DNA from: Eikenella sp963515595
GTDB taxonomy: Bacteria; Pseudomonadota; Gammaproteobacteria; Burkholderiales; Neisseriaceae
Assembly (NCBI GenBank): GCA_963515595.1
Contig: CAUPYH010000010.1
Span: forward strand, 1-33,382
Direction of reading: 5' to 3'
Length of the DNA stretch: 33,382 bases
The notes beneath the pieces are model-generated. The model worked only from the letters and a program-made list of their open reading frames with translations. It was not told the DNA's origin and did not search any database. The number at the start of each line of letters is the position of its first letter. Positions within the stretch are counted from its first letter, which is position 1. The position numbers and the translations under genes are program-made. Shown here one piece after another: positions 23,263 to 32,559 of this stretch.

Positions 23263-23272
23263 GCTGCCTGAA
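23261..23272 (+). repeat. Uptake-sequence variant of Simonsiella dialect
   Basis: AGGCTGCCTGAA overlaps the stop codon of the TspB-like gene. It differs from the local eikDUS at one base and equals the AG-simDUS dialect. One copy may be chance. Confidence 0.5.
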
Positions 23273-23291
23273 AAAAACGAAAGGAAAAAAC

Positions 23292-23579
23292 ATGGGCAAA
23301 ACCCTAGCCGGTATGTTTACCGCCGTTCTGACTACCTTAGCAGGCAAAATCATCATGGCATTAGGCATTTCCGCCATTTCCTACACCGGCCTAAACCTGC
23401 TCCAAACCCAAATGATTAACGCCCTAACCGGCCAGCTCTCTGCCGCTCCACTTTCCGCCGTCCAGATTATGTATATCGGCGGCCTAGGCGTTGCGCTAAA
23501 TTGGATACTTGGTGCAGTAGCCTTTCTTGTATCTTTCAATTCAGTAGCCAAGCTCGGCAGTATCTTCCGACAAAAGTAA
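23292..23579 (+). CDS. DUF2523 phage membrane protein (pVI-like)
   Basis: 95 residues with at least two long hydrophobic segments (about 7-35 and 60-85) and a basic C-terminus (KLGSIFRQK). Size, hydrophobicity and location right after the pIII-like gene match the DUF2523 family found next to TspB in Neisseria filamentous phages, the slot of f1 pVI, which caps the virion with pIII. Good AAAGGAAAA ribosome site. Confidence 0.82.
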   Translation: MGKTLAGMFTAVLTTLAGKIIMALGISAISYTGLNLLQTQMINALTGQLSAAPLSAVQIMYIGGLGVALNWILGAVAFLVSFNSVAKLGSIFRQK

Positions 23580-23624
23580 CACAGGATAGAATAGATAATC
23601 TAACTGGTTCAAAACTTGCTTAAA

Positions 23625-23704
23625 GCATAAAGCCGCATCACGCCTGCATTTAGCCTTGTCATTTAGACAATGGAAAAGATTGGCGGATGTGGCTTCACTT
23701 ATGC
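23625..23704 (+). ncRNA. Foldable leader segment upstream of the IS110-type gene; bridge RNA candidate
   Basis: Arms AAGCCGCATCACGCC (23630-23644) and GGCGGATGTGGCTT (23682-23695) pair over 14 positions with one G-U and one bulged A. The stem extends outward by GCATAA (23625-23630) with TTATGC (23699-23704) and encloses a small hairpin TTGTC-ATTTA-GACAA (23656-23670). IS110 elements express a structured bridge RNA from the non-coding end next to the recombinase; position and fold fit. A copy of the att core lies 12 nt downstream. Not recognised by sequence; inference. Confidence 0.5.
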
Positions 23705-23715
23705 CCAAAATCAAT

Positions 23716-23726
23716 ACGGTATCTTT
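23716..23726 (+). repeat. Internal copy of the attachment core
   Basis: ACGGTATCTTT followed by G, 30 nt before the recombinase ATG. It shares 12 bases with the left copy and TACGGTATCTTT with the right one. It could be an old junction between phage and insertion sequence or a guide-like segment of a leader RNA. Confidence 0.6.
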
Positions 23727-23755
23727 GTCCACAGACACAATATAAGGATTGCACC

Positions 23756-24718
23756 ATGCAAAAAATCGCCCTTGGATTAGATATATCCAAATTGACTATA
23801 GACGCATATTTCAATGGTCAAGATGATTTTATTCGGGTCATGAACAATCAAGTAGGAATAGAAAAATTGATTGAACGCATAAAAAGCTATCAGCAACAAA
23901 GCAAGGAGATTCATGCTTGCTGCGAATATACCGGCGTTTATTACTTGCCACTGGCCAGCGCATTGCATGATTCAGGAATCAAAATCAGCGTAATCAACCC
24001 GCTTTCTATCAAGCTATACGGGGAATACAGATTAAGACGAACAAAAACCGACAAACAGGATGCGAAACTAATTGCCGATTATTGCGATAAAGAAAATCCG
24101 CCATTATGGAAACCGCTATCAGAAAAACGTAATACTTTAAAAGTGTTAAATAGACGTATTGAACAATTAAACGTATTACTGAACATAGAAATCAATAGAA
24201 AAGACGTATCAGATTCGGTAATAAAGTCAGGTATAGGAAGAATAATTAACACAATAAAAGAAGAAATAGAAAACTGTAAAACAGTCATTCAAAACCTGAT
24301 AGATTCTGACGAAGAATTAAGCCATAATCAAAAGCTATTGCAAACAATCAGCGGCGTAGGAAAATCGACAGCCGCATGGTTATTATCAGTATTGGTTGAT
24401 ATAGATAAATTTGAGAACTCAAAGAAGCTAATCAGCTATTTAGGACTATCGCCGATAATTAAAGATTCGGGCACAAGCGTTAGACAAGCCAAAATATCCA
24501 AGATGGGCGATAAGAAAGTAAGGAAAGCACTTTACTATCCGGCTCGGGTAGCTTGTCTAAGATCCAAACTGTGGCGTCCTTGGTTTGAACAAAAGATAAA
24601 ACAGGGTAAACACCCAAAGCAAATCTATGTCCTGATGATGTGCAAAATCGTCAAATACGCCTATGCCGTGATTAAAACAGGCCAGCCGTTTGACGAGAAT
24701 CGGCACAAACCAGCGTAA
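23756..24718 (+). CDS. IS110-family (Piv/MooV-like) DEDD recombinase
   Basis: 320 residues from the ATG at 23756, which has a TAAGGA site; the frame opens earlier without one. The N-terminal RuvC-like DEDD domain shows GLDISKLTID (first Asp near residue 9), CCEYTGVYYLPLA (Glu) and RRTKTDKQDAKLIADYC (Asp pair). A coiled-coil middle follows. The C-terminal Tnp20-type domain has LQTISGVGKSTAAWLL, SYLGLSPIIKDSGTS (likely catalytic serine region) and KMGDKKVRKALYYPA. Such enzymes (pivNM/irg) accompany Neisseria Nf phages and are thought to integrate them. The gene is clearly more AT-rich than the phage structural genes, suggesting a separate origin. Confidence 0.92.
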   Translation: MQKIALGLDISKLTIDAYFNGQDDFIRVMNNQVGIEKLIERIKSYQQQSKEIHACCEYTGVYYLPLASALHDSGIKISVINPLSIKLYGEYRLRRTKTDKQDAKLIADYCDKENPPLWKPLSEKRNTLKVLNRRIEQLNVLLNIEINRKDVSDSVIKSGIGRIINTIKEEIENCKTVIQNLIDSDEELSHNQKLLQTISGVGKSTAAWLLSVLVDIDKFENSKKLISYLGLSPIIKDSGTSVRQAKISKMGDKKVRKALYYPARVACLRSKLWRPWFEQKIKQGKHPKQIYVLMMCKIVKYAYAVIKTGQPFDENRHKPA

Positions 24719-24747
24719 AACAGCAGTTTGAAGTGTTGCAAAAAAGC

Positions 24748-24770
24748 GGCAGCTGATGGCTATCGCTGCC
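24748..24770 (+). terminator. Possible terminator after the recombinase gene
   Basis: GGCAGC and GCTGCC with an 11-nt loop, 30 nt after the stop. The T-tract is poor. The 95-nt stretch from the stop to the right core otherwise holds nothing recognisable. Confidence 0.35.
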
Positions 24771-24812
24771 TTACTGTTGCTTGCGTTTTTAAAAAGTTCT
24801 TGACTTTGAATT

Positions 24813-24823
24813 ACGGTATCTTT
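24813..24823 (+). repeat. Right attachment core (attR candidate)
   Basis: ACGGTATCTTT, 24 nt beyond the end of the minus-strand pncC/cinA gene. Together with the copy at 15650 it would bound a 9.16-kb element. Joining the outer flanks predicts an empty site with a single core. Confidence 0.6.
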
Positions 24824-24846
24824 TCCATTCCAATCGACCCTGCGGC

Positions 24847-25320
24847 CTATCGCTCCAAATACTTTTTCATCAGCATCAGGGCAAAGCGCACGGCTTGGGT
24901 GCGGATGGCTTCGCGGTCGCCTTCGAAGTGCTGCTCTTTGGCCCAGATGCGCTGTTTGGTGGCGAGGCTGAACCAAACCGTGCCCACGGGTTTGTCTTCG
25001 CTGCCGCCGTCGGGGCCGGCGATGCCGGAGATACTAATTGCGTAATCAGCCTTGGTGGCGATGAGTGCGCCCAGCGCCATTTCGCGCACGGTTTCTTCGC
25101 TCACCGCGCCGTAGTGGCTGAGGGTGGCGGCGTTCACGTTGAGGAGCTGCTGTTTGGCGTGGTTGCTGTAGGTGACGAAGCCGGTTTCAAACCAGGCGGA
25201 GCTGCCGGGCAGGCGGGTGAGTGCAGCGGCGAGCAGGCCGCCGGTACAGGATTCGGCGCAGGTGATGGTTTCGCCGCGTTGGGCGAGTTGTTGGGTAACT
25301 TCTTGCAGCAGGGTATCCAT
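24847..25320 (-). CDS. pncC: CinA C-terminal-type nicotinamide-nucleotide amidohydrolase
   Basis: 157 residues, the stand-alone CinA C-terminal domain. It deamidates NMN to NaMN in the pyridine nucleotide salvage cycle in the cytoplasm. Motifs are TCAESCTGGLLAAALT (about 20-35, with the catalytic Ser), FVTYSNHAK, GIAGPDGGSEDKPVGTVW and the terminal LMLMKKYLER. The COG1058-like N-terminal half of full CinA is absent, as in E. coli YgaD/PncC. The phage integrated just downstream of its stop codon without damaging it. The NudB gene lies upstream on the same strand. Confidence 0.92.
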   Translation of the reverse strand: MDTLLQEVTQQLAQRGETITCAESCTGGLLAAALTRLPGSSAWFETGFVTYSNHAKQQLLNVNAATLSHYGAVSEETVREMALGALIATKADYAISISGIAGPDGGSEDKPVGTVWFSLATKQRIWAKEQHFEGDREAIRTQAVRFALMLMKKYLER

Positions 25321-25357
25321 AACAGGGCTCGTTTGGGTTGACGACTGCCATCATCTA

Positions 25358-25843
25358 TCAAAGCGGTGGGGCAGTCAATTTTTCAGGTAGCCTGCCTTCG
25401 GTTTCGGCGGCCAGACGCAACAATGCTTCGCGGTTGGAAGGGGAAAAGGCAAGATTGGCGGCTTCGGCCAGCGGCAGCCAGCGGTAGGCGCGGTGTTCGC
25501 GCTCAGAAAGGCGCACGGGGCTGGCGGCGGGGATGCGGGCGGAGAAGACGTGTTCGGTGTTGCGGGTAACGCCAGGGGCGTAGCGGTGGCGCCAGTGTTC
25601 GTAGATTTCGTATTCGTTTTGCGTGTGCCAATCTGTGAGCTCGTCCGGCGCGAGCAGGATGCCGGTTTCTTCGGCCACTTCGCGCAGGGCGGTGGCAAAC
25701 GGGATTTCGCCTTCTTCTAGGCTGCCGGTTACGGATTGCCAAAAGCCGAGCTGGGACACGCGCTCGAGCATCAGAGCGCGGCCTTGCCCGTCGTGCAGCA
25801 CCACGAGCACGGATTCCGGGCGTTTATAGGCGGGGCGGTTCAT
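25358..25843 (-). CDS. nudB: Dihydroneopterin triphosphate diphosphatase (Nudix)
   Basis: 161 residues. The Nudix box runs GSLEEGEIPFATALREVAEETGI (about residues 37-59), with the invariant RE-EE-G spacing. It is preceded by FWQSVTG and followed by HWRHRYAPGVTRNTEHVF, the stretch that distinguishes NudB from other Nudix enzymes. It removes pyrophosphate from dihydroneopterin triphosphate in folate synthesis. The ATG overlaps the stop of the upstream mechanosensitive channel gene by 4 nt, so the two are co-transcribed. An uptake sequence lies inside the 3' end (25381). Confidence 0.93.
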   Translation of the reverse strand: MNRPAYKRPESVLVVLHDGQGRALMLERVSQLGFWQSVTGSLEEGEIPFATALREVAEETGILLAPDELTDWHTQNEYEIYEHWRHRYAPGVTRNTEHVFSARIPAASPVRLSEREHRAYRWLPLAEAANLAFSPSNREALLRLAAETEGRLPEKLTAPPL

Positions 25844-27321
25844 GACCGGGCGTCCTCTTGGCTTTCCGATGGATTGGCCGGCTCGGGATTGGCGTTGGCA
25901 AATTCGTCGGAGGCGGTATCGCCCTGCGCCTGATAGCCGGCTTTGAGCAGGGCGGCAGCATCGGGGGAGAGGTCTTGATTCAGAATGCGCACTTCACGCT
26001 GCGGGAAGGGGAATTCGATGCCTTCTTCATTAAACCGCCGCCACACGGTGAGCAAAATGGCCGAGCTAAGGCCGAGAAAGCCGTTTTCGGGGTCGCGCAC
26101 CCAAAAGCCGAGCCGCAGATTGATGCCGTTATCCGCGAAATCAATCAGATAGGCCTTAGGCGGCGGATCGGTTTTCACACGCTCCTGTGCGGCAGCGGCT
26201 TCCTGCAAAATCTCGATCGCCTGGGTTAAATCGGTATGGTAGGCTACCTGAACGTCTAAACTCTGCCACAGGGATTTGCCGGTGTAGGATTCGTTGATCA
26301 CGGTGGAGGTGATGAAGGTTTCGTTCGGAATCAGCGCCTCCTGCCCGTTACCGCTACGCAGCACCACGAAGCGGGAAGTGATTTGTGTTACATAGCCGGT
26401 AAAGCCGTTCACCGTGAGCCGGTCGCCCGGGCGCACCGAGCGGTCGCCCAAAATAATGAAGCCCGACACATAATTGCTGGCAATTTTCTGCAAACCAAAG
26501 CCCAAGCCCACACCCAATGCGCCGCCGAACACGGAAAGCACGGTTAAATCAATGCCAACCAGCGGCAGCGCAATCAACACCGACAACACCAAAAGCAGCG
26601 AGCGCGTCAGTTTGGAAAGCACGATTTGCAGGTTCGGATCCAGCCGCGTGCTGCCTTTGAGCCGCGCATCGATATAGCGCGACAGCCACATCGCGCCCAC
26701 CAGCATCACGCCTACCCACAACAATCCGGTGAGCACGGTATACAGCGAAAGCCGCGCCGAACCAACGGAAAACTGCAAACCGCGCAGCCAGGCCAGAATC
26801 AAATCGTCAATGCCGGAAGCCCACAGCAGAAACGCGACCCACAGCGCGGCAGCCAGCGAAGACTCCATCCGTTCGGAAAACCGGTTGGCCGGAATCGCCG
26901 AATGAAACACCGCAAGCACCACCCGAATCAAAATCATCCACCGTGCCGCCATCACCAGCAGGCGTAACCACACCGCCGTTGCCCCGAAAAAGGCAATCCA
27001 GCCGCCCAAAGCCAAGGCACCGCCCAACAGCATCAATAGCGGCCAAGCAATGCGGCGCCCGATATGGCGCAAAAAATGCGGCTTGCCGTCTTCCGCCGGC
27101 ATCTTGCCCAGCAGCCGGTTGGAGAGAAAATACGCCCCCACCAGCAAAGCCAACGCCAACACCAAATCCACCCAGCCGAGCGTTTTGGATAAGCTACCGA
27201 GCAGCTGGTTCAGCCCAAATTCCTCGCGCGAAAACAGGCTGAGCAGAAAGGCGTGCAGATTGATGCCGAGTTGGTCGAGCCAATCAGCATTGGCAGCGGC
27301 AGTGAGCAAGGGAAGCATCAT
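25840..27321 (-). CDS. MscS-family mechanosensitive channel
   Basis: 493 residues, longer than E. coli MscS (286). About six hydrophobic spans lie in residues 1-270. The pore helix and beta domain signature follows: LSVFGGALGVGLGFGLQKIASNYVSGFIILGDRSVRPGDRL, then the GYVTQITSRFVVLRSGNGQEALIPN stretch typical of MscS. A cytoplasmic vestibule domain ends near residue 450, and an acidic tail (NANPEPANPSESQEDARS) closes the protein. It opens under membrane tension to release solutes during hypo-osmotic shock. The extra N-terminal spans place it with YbdG/YnaI-like channels. A minus-strand TATAAT at 27361-27366 may be its -10. Confidence 0.9.
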   Translation of the reverse strand: MMLPLLTAAANADWLDQLGINLHAFLLSLFSREEFGLNQLLGSLSKTLGWVDLVLALALLVGAYFLSNRLLGKMPAEDGKPHFLRHIGRRIAWPLLMLLGGALALGGWIAFFGATAVWLRLLVMAARWMILIRVVLAVFHSAIPANRFSERMESSLAAALWVAFLLWASGIDDLILAWLRGLQFSVGSARLSLYTVLTGLLWVGVMLVGAMWLSRYIDARLKGSTRLDPNLQIVLSKLTRSLLLVLSVLIALPLVGIDLTVLSVFGGALGVGLGFGLQKIASNYVSGFIILGDRSVRPGDRLTVNGFTGYVTQITSRFVVLRSGNGQEALIPNETFITSTVINESYTGKSLWQSLDVQVAYHTDLTQAIEILQEAAAAQERVKTDPPPKAYLIDFADNGINLRLGFWVRDPENGFLGLSSAILLTVWRRFNEEGIEFPFPQREVRILNQDLSPDAAALLKAGYQAQGDTASDEFANANPEPANPSESQEDARS

Positions 27322-27360
27322 AATTTTTCCGTTTTTTCCGTGTGGTGTGTGATGGCGGCG

Positions 27361-27366
27361 ATTATA
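27361..27366 (-). promoter_or_regulatory. Probable -10 box of the mscS-like/nudB operon
   Basis: The minus strand reads CTATATAATCGCC, with TATAAT 40 nt upstream of the start codon. No clear -35. Confidence 0.4.
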
Positions 27367-27474
27367 TAGGCAAACGGCGGGGCTTCATATGGCGGCTGGG
27401 GAAGGCTACCTGAAAAGCAGCGCATCAAATATCGGCATAGCCACACCGACCTACCCAGCCATCCGGCCAGCAAA

Positions 27475-27497
27475 TGGGCGGGTATTCAACCCGCCCA
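27475..27497 (-). terminator. GC hairpin after rsuA
   Basis: TGGGCGGGT and ACCCGCCCA form a perfect 9-bp stem with a 5-nt loop, 35 nt beyond the rsuA stop. An ATTTGC follows on the minus strand. An uptake sequence lies between it and the gene (27504-27515), with another at 27403. Confidence 0.6.
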
Positions 27498-27531
27498 CTG
27501 CGTTTCAGGTAGCCTCAGATGTACAAGCCAC

Positions 27532-28221
27532 TCAATCCTCGGGCTGGATAAAGCGCCATTGCCCCGGCAGCAAATCCTCACATTCCCAATCACCAAAGCG
27601 CAGGCGGTGTAGGGCTTCCACGCGGTTTCCTGCAGCGGCCACCATGCGTTTTACCTGGTGGTATTTGCCCTGGGTGATGGTGAGCAGCAGGCTGTGCGGG
27701 TTTTCCAATTCGGCCGCGGCAGCGGATACGGTTTCATTATCATCGTGCAGCAGCACGCCTTGGCGCAAGGCGGCGCACAGGCTTTCGCCGGCCGGGTGTT
27801 TGAGCGTTACGCGGTAAAATTTGGCCACATGGTGTTTGGGCGAGGTTTGGTGGTGGTTGAACGCGCCGTCGTTGGTAATGAGCAGCACGCCGGTGGTGTC
27901 GGCATCGAGCCGGCCGATGGCTTGCGGCTCGGTGGCGCGGATATGGTCGGGCAGCAGGGAAAACACGCTGGGGTAGTCGCGCGGTTTGTGCGAAGTTTCA
28001 TAACCGGCGGGCTTGTGCAGCAGGATGTAGTAGTGCGGCAGGGGAATAACGGCAATCTCTTCGCCGTCGATGGCGAGGTACTGCACTTGGGCGGGCTCGA
28101 TTTCGGCTGCGGGCTGTTCAGCGGTTTCGCTGTTAATCTCAATGCGGCCTTGTTCGACCAGCTGGCAGCATTGCTTGCGGCTGCCGATGCCTTGGGCTTG
28201 CAAGTATTTGGTGAGTTGCAT
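27532..28221 (-). CDS. rsuA: 16S rRNA pseudouridine(516) synthase
   Basis: 229 residues. An N-terminal S4 RNA-binding domain (MQLTKYLQAQGIGSRKQCCQLVEQGRIEIN) is followed by the RsuA/RluB-type catalytic domain: LHKPAGYETSHK, the active-site motif AIGRLDADTTGVLLITNDG with the nucleophilic Asp, and GKYHQVKRMVAAAGNRVEALHRLRFG. The total length and S4 linker match RsuA, which modifies U516 of 16S rRNA during small-subunit assembly. The related RluE/RluF types are alternatives. It has its own extended -10 promoter candidate. Confidence 0.88.
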   Translation of the reverse strand: MQLTKYLQAQGIGSRKQCCQLVEQGRIEINSETAEQPAAEIEPAQVQYLAIDGEEIAVIPLPHYYILLHKPAGYETSHKPRDYPSVFSLLPDHIRATEPQAIGRLDADTTGVLLITNDGAFNHHQTSPKHHVAKFYRVTLKHPAGESLCAALRQGVLLHDDNETVSAAAAELENPHSLLLTITQGKYHQVKRMVAAAGNRVEALHRLRFGDWECEDLLPGQWRFIQPED

Positions 28222-28250
28222 GATGGGCGGATCGTAGATTGGATGCGGGG

Positions 28251-28256
28251 ATTATA
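28251..28256 (-). promoter_or_regulatory. Extended -10 promoter of rsuA
   Basis: The minus strand reads TTGCTATAATCCCCGC: a TGC extension and a perfect TATAAT 30 nt before the start codon. No -35 match; extended -10 promoters can work without one. Confidence 0.55.
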
Positions 28257-28368
28257 GCAAAGCAGTTTGGCAGCCCGGCTGCCCGCCGTTTGGAGGCTAC
28301 CTGAAACCAATAAAGGCAAGGCCTGATCGGCGTGATAACACCAGCCAGTAAGCAAGCTGCCATATAAA

Positions 28369-28407
28369 AGGCTACCTGAAACGGTAAGCCGTGTTTTCAG
28401 GTAGCCT
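28369..28407 (-). terminator. eikDUS-pair terminator after ppsR
   Basis: AGGCTACCTGAA (28369-28380) and TTCAGGTAGCCT (28396-28407), with the arms extended inward by ACGG/CCGT, form a long stem 20 nt beyond the ppsR stop. Confidence 0.65.
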
Positions 28408-28427
28408 GTTAATCTTGCGGGTGCCGT

Positions 28428-29252
28428 TTAGGTGCGCCGTTGCAGTTTGCAGGCAAGCATGATGCCGGCGGCCAGCTCTTCCACGGATTTGTGGGTGGTG
28501 CTGGTGTAGGGGATGCCGTGCTGGCGGAACATGGATTCGGCCTCGTTCACTTCGCGCCGGCAGTTTTCCGGGCTGGCGTATTGGGAGTTGGGGCGGCGCT
28601 CGGTGCGGATATGGTGCAAACGGGCGGGGTCGATGGTGAGACCGAAGATTTTGGATTTGAAGGGTTTAACCATGCGCGGCAAGTCGGTGCTGTCCAAATC
28701 GTCGGGGGTGAGCGGGTAGTTGGCGGCGCGGATGCCGTATTGCAGGGCGAGGTAGAGGCAGGTGGGGGTTTTGCCGCTGCGGGATACGCCCATGAGGATC
28801 ACGTCGGCATCGGCGAGATCTTTGGCGGACACGCCGTCGTCGTGGTTGAGGGAGAAGTTTACGGCTTCCATGCGGGCGTCGTAGCGCTCGGTGTTTTGGA
28901 TGCCGTGGGTGCGCCCCACTTGCAGCACGGCCTGAGTGCCGAGCTCTTCTTCCAGTTTGTTGATGAAGGCATCAAAAAAGCTCAGGTGCAGGCCGTTACA
29001 GTTGCGGATGATGTGGCGGATATCTTCGCTAACGATACTGGTGAAGATAATGGGGCGCAGGTTGCAGCCGTCGGCAATTTTATTCACTTCGGCCACCACG
29101 CGTTCGGCTTTCTCGGGGGTGTCGATAAAGGGATAGGTGAAGCGTTTGAATTCGATGTCGTCGAACTGGTTGAGCAGGGCATCGCCCATACCCTCGGCGG
29201 TGAGGCCGGTGCGGTCGGAAATAAAAATGGCGTGGCGTGTGCAGGGAGGCAT
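28428..29252 (-). CDS. ppsR: PEP synthase regulatory protein (bifunctional kinase/pyrophosphorylase)
   Basis: 274 residues of the DUF299 family. It inactivates PEP synthase by ADP-dependent phosphorylation of an active-site threonine and reactivates it by Pi-dependent dephosphorylation. The N-terminus HAIFISDRTGLTAEGMGDALL is typical. The P-loop GVSRSGKTPTCLYLA lies near residues 153-167, followed by the family stretch YPLTPDDLD and a C-terminal AESMFRQHGIPYTSTTHKSVEELA. It is divergent from ppsA across a 165-bp gap. The start ATG follows an AAAGGAAT site that directly abuts an uptake sequence (29262). Confidence 0.94.
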   Translation of the reverse strand: MPPCTRHAIFISDRTGLTAEGMGDALLNQFDDIEFKRFTYPFIDTPEKAERVVAEVNKIADGCNLRPIIFTSIVSEDIRHIIRNCNGLHLSFFDAFINKLEEELGTQAVLQVGRTHGIQNTERYDARMEAVNFSLNHDDGVSAKDLADADVILMGVSRSGKTPTCLYLALQYGIRAANYPLTPDDLDSTDLPRMVKPFKSKIFGLTIDPARLHHIRTERRPNSQYASPENCRREVNEAESMFRQHGIPYTSTTHKSVEELAAGIMLACKLQRRT

Positions 29253-29346
29253 GATTATTCCTTTCAGGTAGCCTTAATGGGATGAGTAAACAGGTTTGAA
29301 AACGGCTTATTTTAGCAGCTTTTGTGATTCAAGTTTCAGGTAGCCC

Positions 29347-29381
29347 ATGACAGAAATACGGCCAGCGGCTACAATACCGCC
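29347..29381 (+). promoter_or_regulatory. Promoter of ppsA
   Basis: ATGACA (29347-29352), a 17-nt spacer, TACAAT (29370-29375), with transcription expected near 29382, 36 nt before the ATG. The -10 lies in a 16-base element, CGGCTACAATACCGCC, identical to the one before mutS. This is the best promoter match in the window. Confidence 0.6.
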
Positions 29382-29417
29382 GTTTTCCCTTAACTACCCA
29401 CAGGACGGAATAGAATC

Positions 29418-31811
<2,394 letters not shown>

Positions 31812-31834
31812 GCCAGGCTAGCAAGCCATAGCAA

Positions 31835-31890
31835 AGGCTACCTGAAAACACCCGCAGCTATTTTTACACAGCGGGGTTTTCAGGTAGCCT
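31835..31890 (+). terminator. Long eikDUS-based terminator after ppsA
   Basis: The left arm (31835-31855, AGGCTACCTGAAAACACCCGC without its bulged A) pairs with the right arm GCGGGGTTTTCAGGTAGCCT (31871-31890) over 20 bp, with a 15-nt loop. The uptake-sequence stem is lengthened by GC-rich bases, giving an unusually stable hairpin. Confidence 0.7.
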
Positions 31891-31977
31891 CAATTACATC
31901 CTGTCCATACGGCAAGCAATTCGTGCTGCTTTTTGCAGCAATATGCAAATTTTGCTGCCGCCTCAGGCGGCTTGGAT

Positions 31978-31983
31978 TATAAT
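31978..31983 (+). promoter_or_regulatory. Probable -10 box of the gene at 32069
   Basis: TATAAT followed by GCCGCC, 85 nt before the ATG. The leader contains a tight eikDUS hairpin (31997-32009 and 32011-32023, one-base nominal loop). No clear -35. Confidence 0.45.
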
Positions 31984-32068
31984 GCCGCCCTGCGAAAGGC
32001 TACCTGAAATTTTCAGGTAGCCTCTGCACACACTCCTCCAGTTAAACACCCTCCCCCAATCCGACGCC

Positions 32069-32512
32069 ATGAACGATTTCATCATCACCCCCTTCGAATC
32101 GGTACGCACCAACTCGGAGATGTTCCGTTTGGATGCCACGTTCGACAGCATCAACCAAGAATGGGGCGAGGCCTCAAAAATCCTAATCGACAACATCCTG
32201 CGCCAAACCACCGAATACCGTTCCGCCTGCGAGCTGATATATGAAAATCAGGACAAAAAGCTGAAGGCCATTATCTGCAACAAACACACCAACCCCACGC
32301 TAAACGGCCTGCCCGTGTTCTCTGCCGAAAGCATTGCCTCTTGGAAAGAACAATACGATTATGTGGAGGATAAATACTATCTCACCATTCCCGACTTGGG
32401 CGTGTGCATCGGCGGCATGGGCGGCAAGAAAATCCCCAAAGGTGAAGACCGGCTGGTCATTGTGTTTGCACGCAGCGAGATTGAGTATTACAAAATGTTT
32501 GTTCAGGTATAG
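32069..32512 (+). CDS. Hypothetical cytoplasmic protein, 147 aa
   Basis: 147 residues without signal peptide or membrane span. Mixed alpha/beta pattern: an N-terminal region (FIITPFESVRTNSEMFRLDATFDSINQEWG), a helix with Cys-Glu, KAIICNKHTNP, and a Gly-rich turn GVCIGGMGGKKIPKGEDRLVIVF near the end. No family recognised. It lies alone between ppsA and a TerC-family gene, with its own -10 box and a DUS hairpin in the leader. Base composition is lower in GC than ppsA, so it could be an acquired gene. Confidence 0.75.
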   Translation: MNDFIITPFESVRTNSEMFRLDATFDSINQEWGEASKILIDNILRQTTEYRSACELIYENQDKKLKAIICNKHTNPTLNGLPVFSAESIASWKEQYDYVEDKYYLTIPDLGVCIGGMGGKKIPKGEDRLVIVFARSEIEYYKMFVQV

Positions 32513-32559
32513 CCGGCTTTTCAGGTAGCCCGTACACACCACCATAAGGATTCCCTCCC

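Larger units (their letters stand above)
15650..24823 (+). mobile_element. Filamentous (inovirus) prophage with IS110-type recombinase, MDA/Nf-like
   Basis: All genes are on the plus strand and packed tightly: rolling-circle initiator, small early genes, signal-peptide-bearing major coat protein, small hydrophobic minor-coat candidates, Zot/pI ATPase, TspB-like adsorption protein, DUF2523 protein, and an IS110/Piv recombinase at the right end. The core ACGGTATCTTT occurs at both edges (15650-15660 and 24813-24823). At about 9.2 kb, including the recombinase, it is slightly larger than MDA phage. Only one exact host uptake sequence is present, against about one per 750 bp outside. No gene is visibly broken, so it may be active. 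No repressor gene is recognisable. Edges are inferred from the repeat and gene content. Confidence 0.85.

Noticed and set aside
15600..24850. dRS3-type repeats as phage attachment sites, as used by MDA phage in meningococcus
   Set aside because: I found no ATTCCC...GGGAAT repeat at either edge; the shared sequence is ACGGTATCTTT instead.
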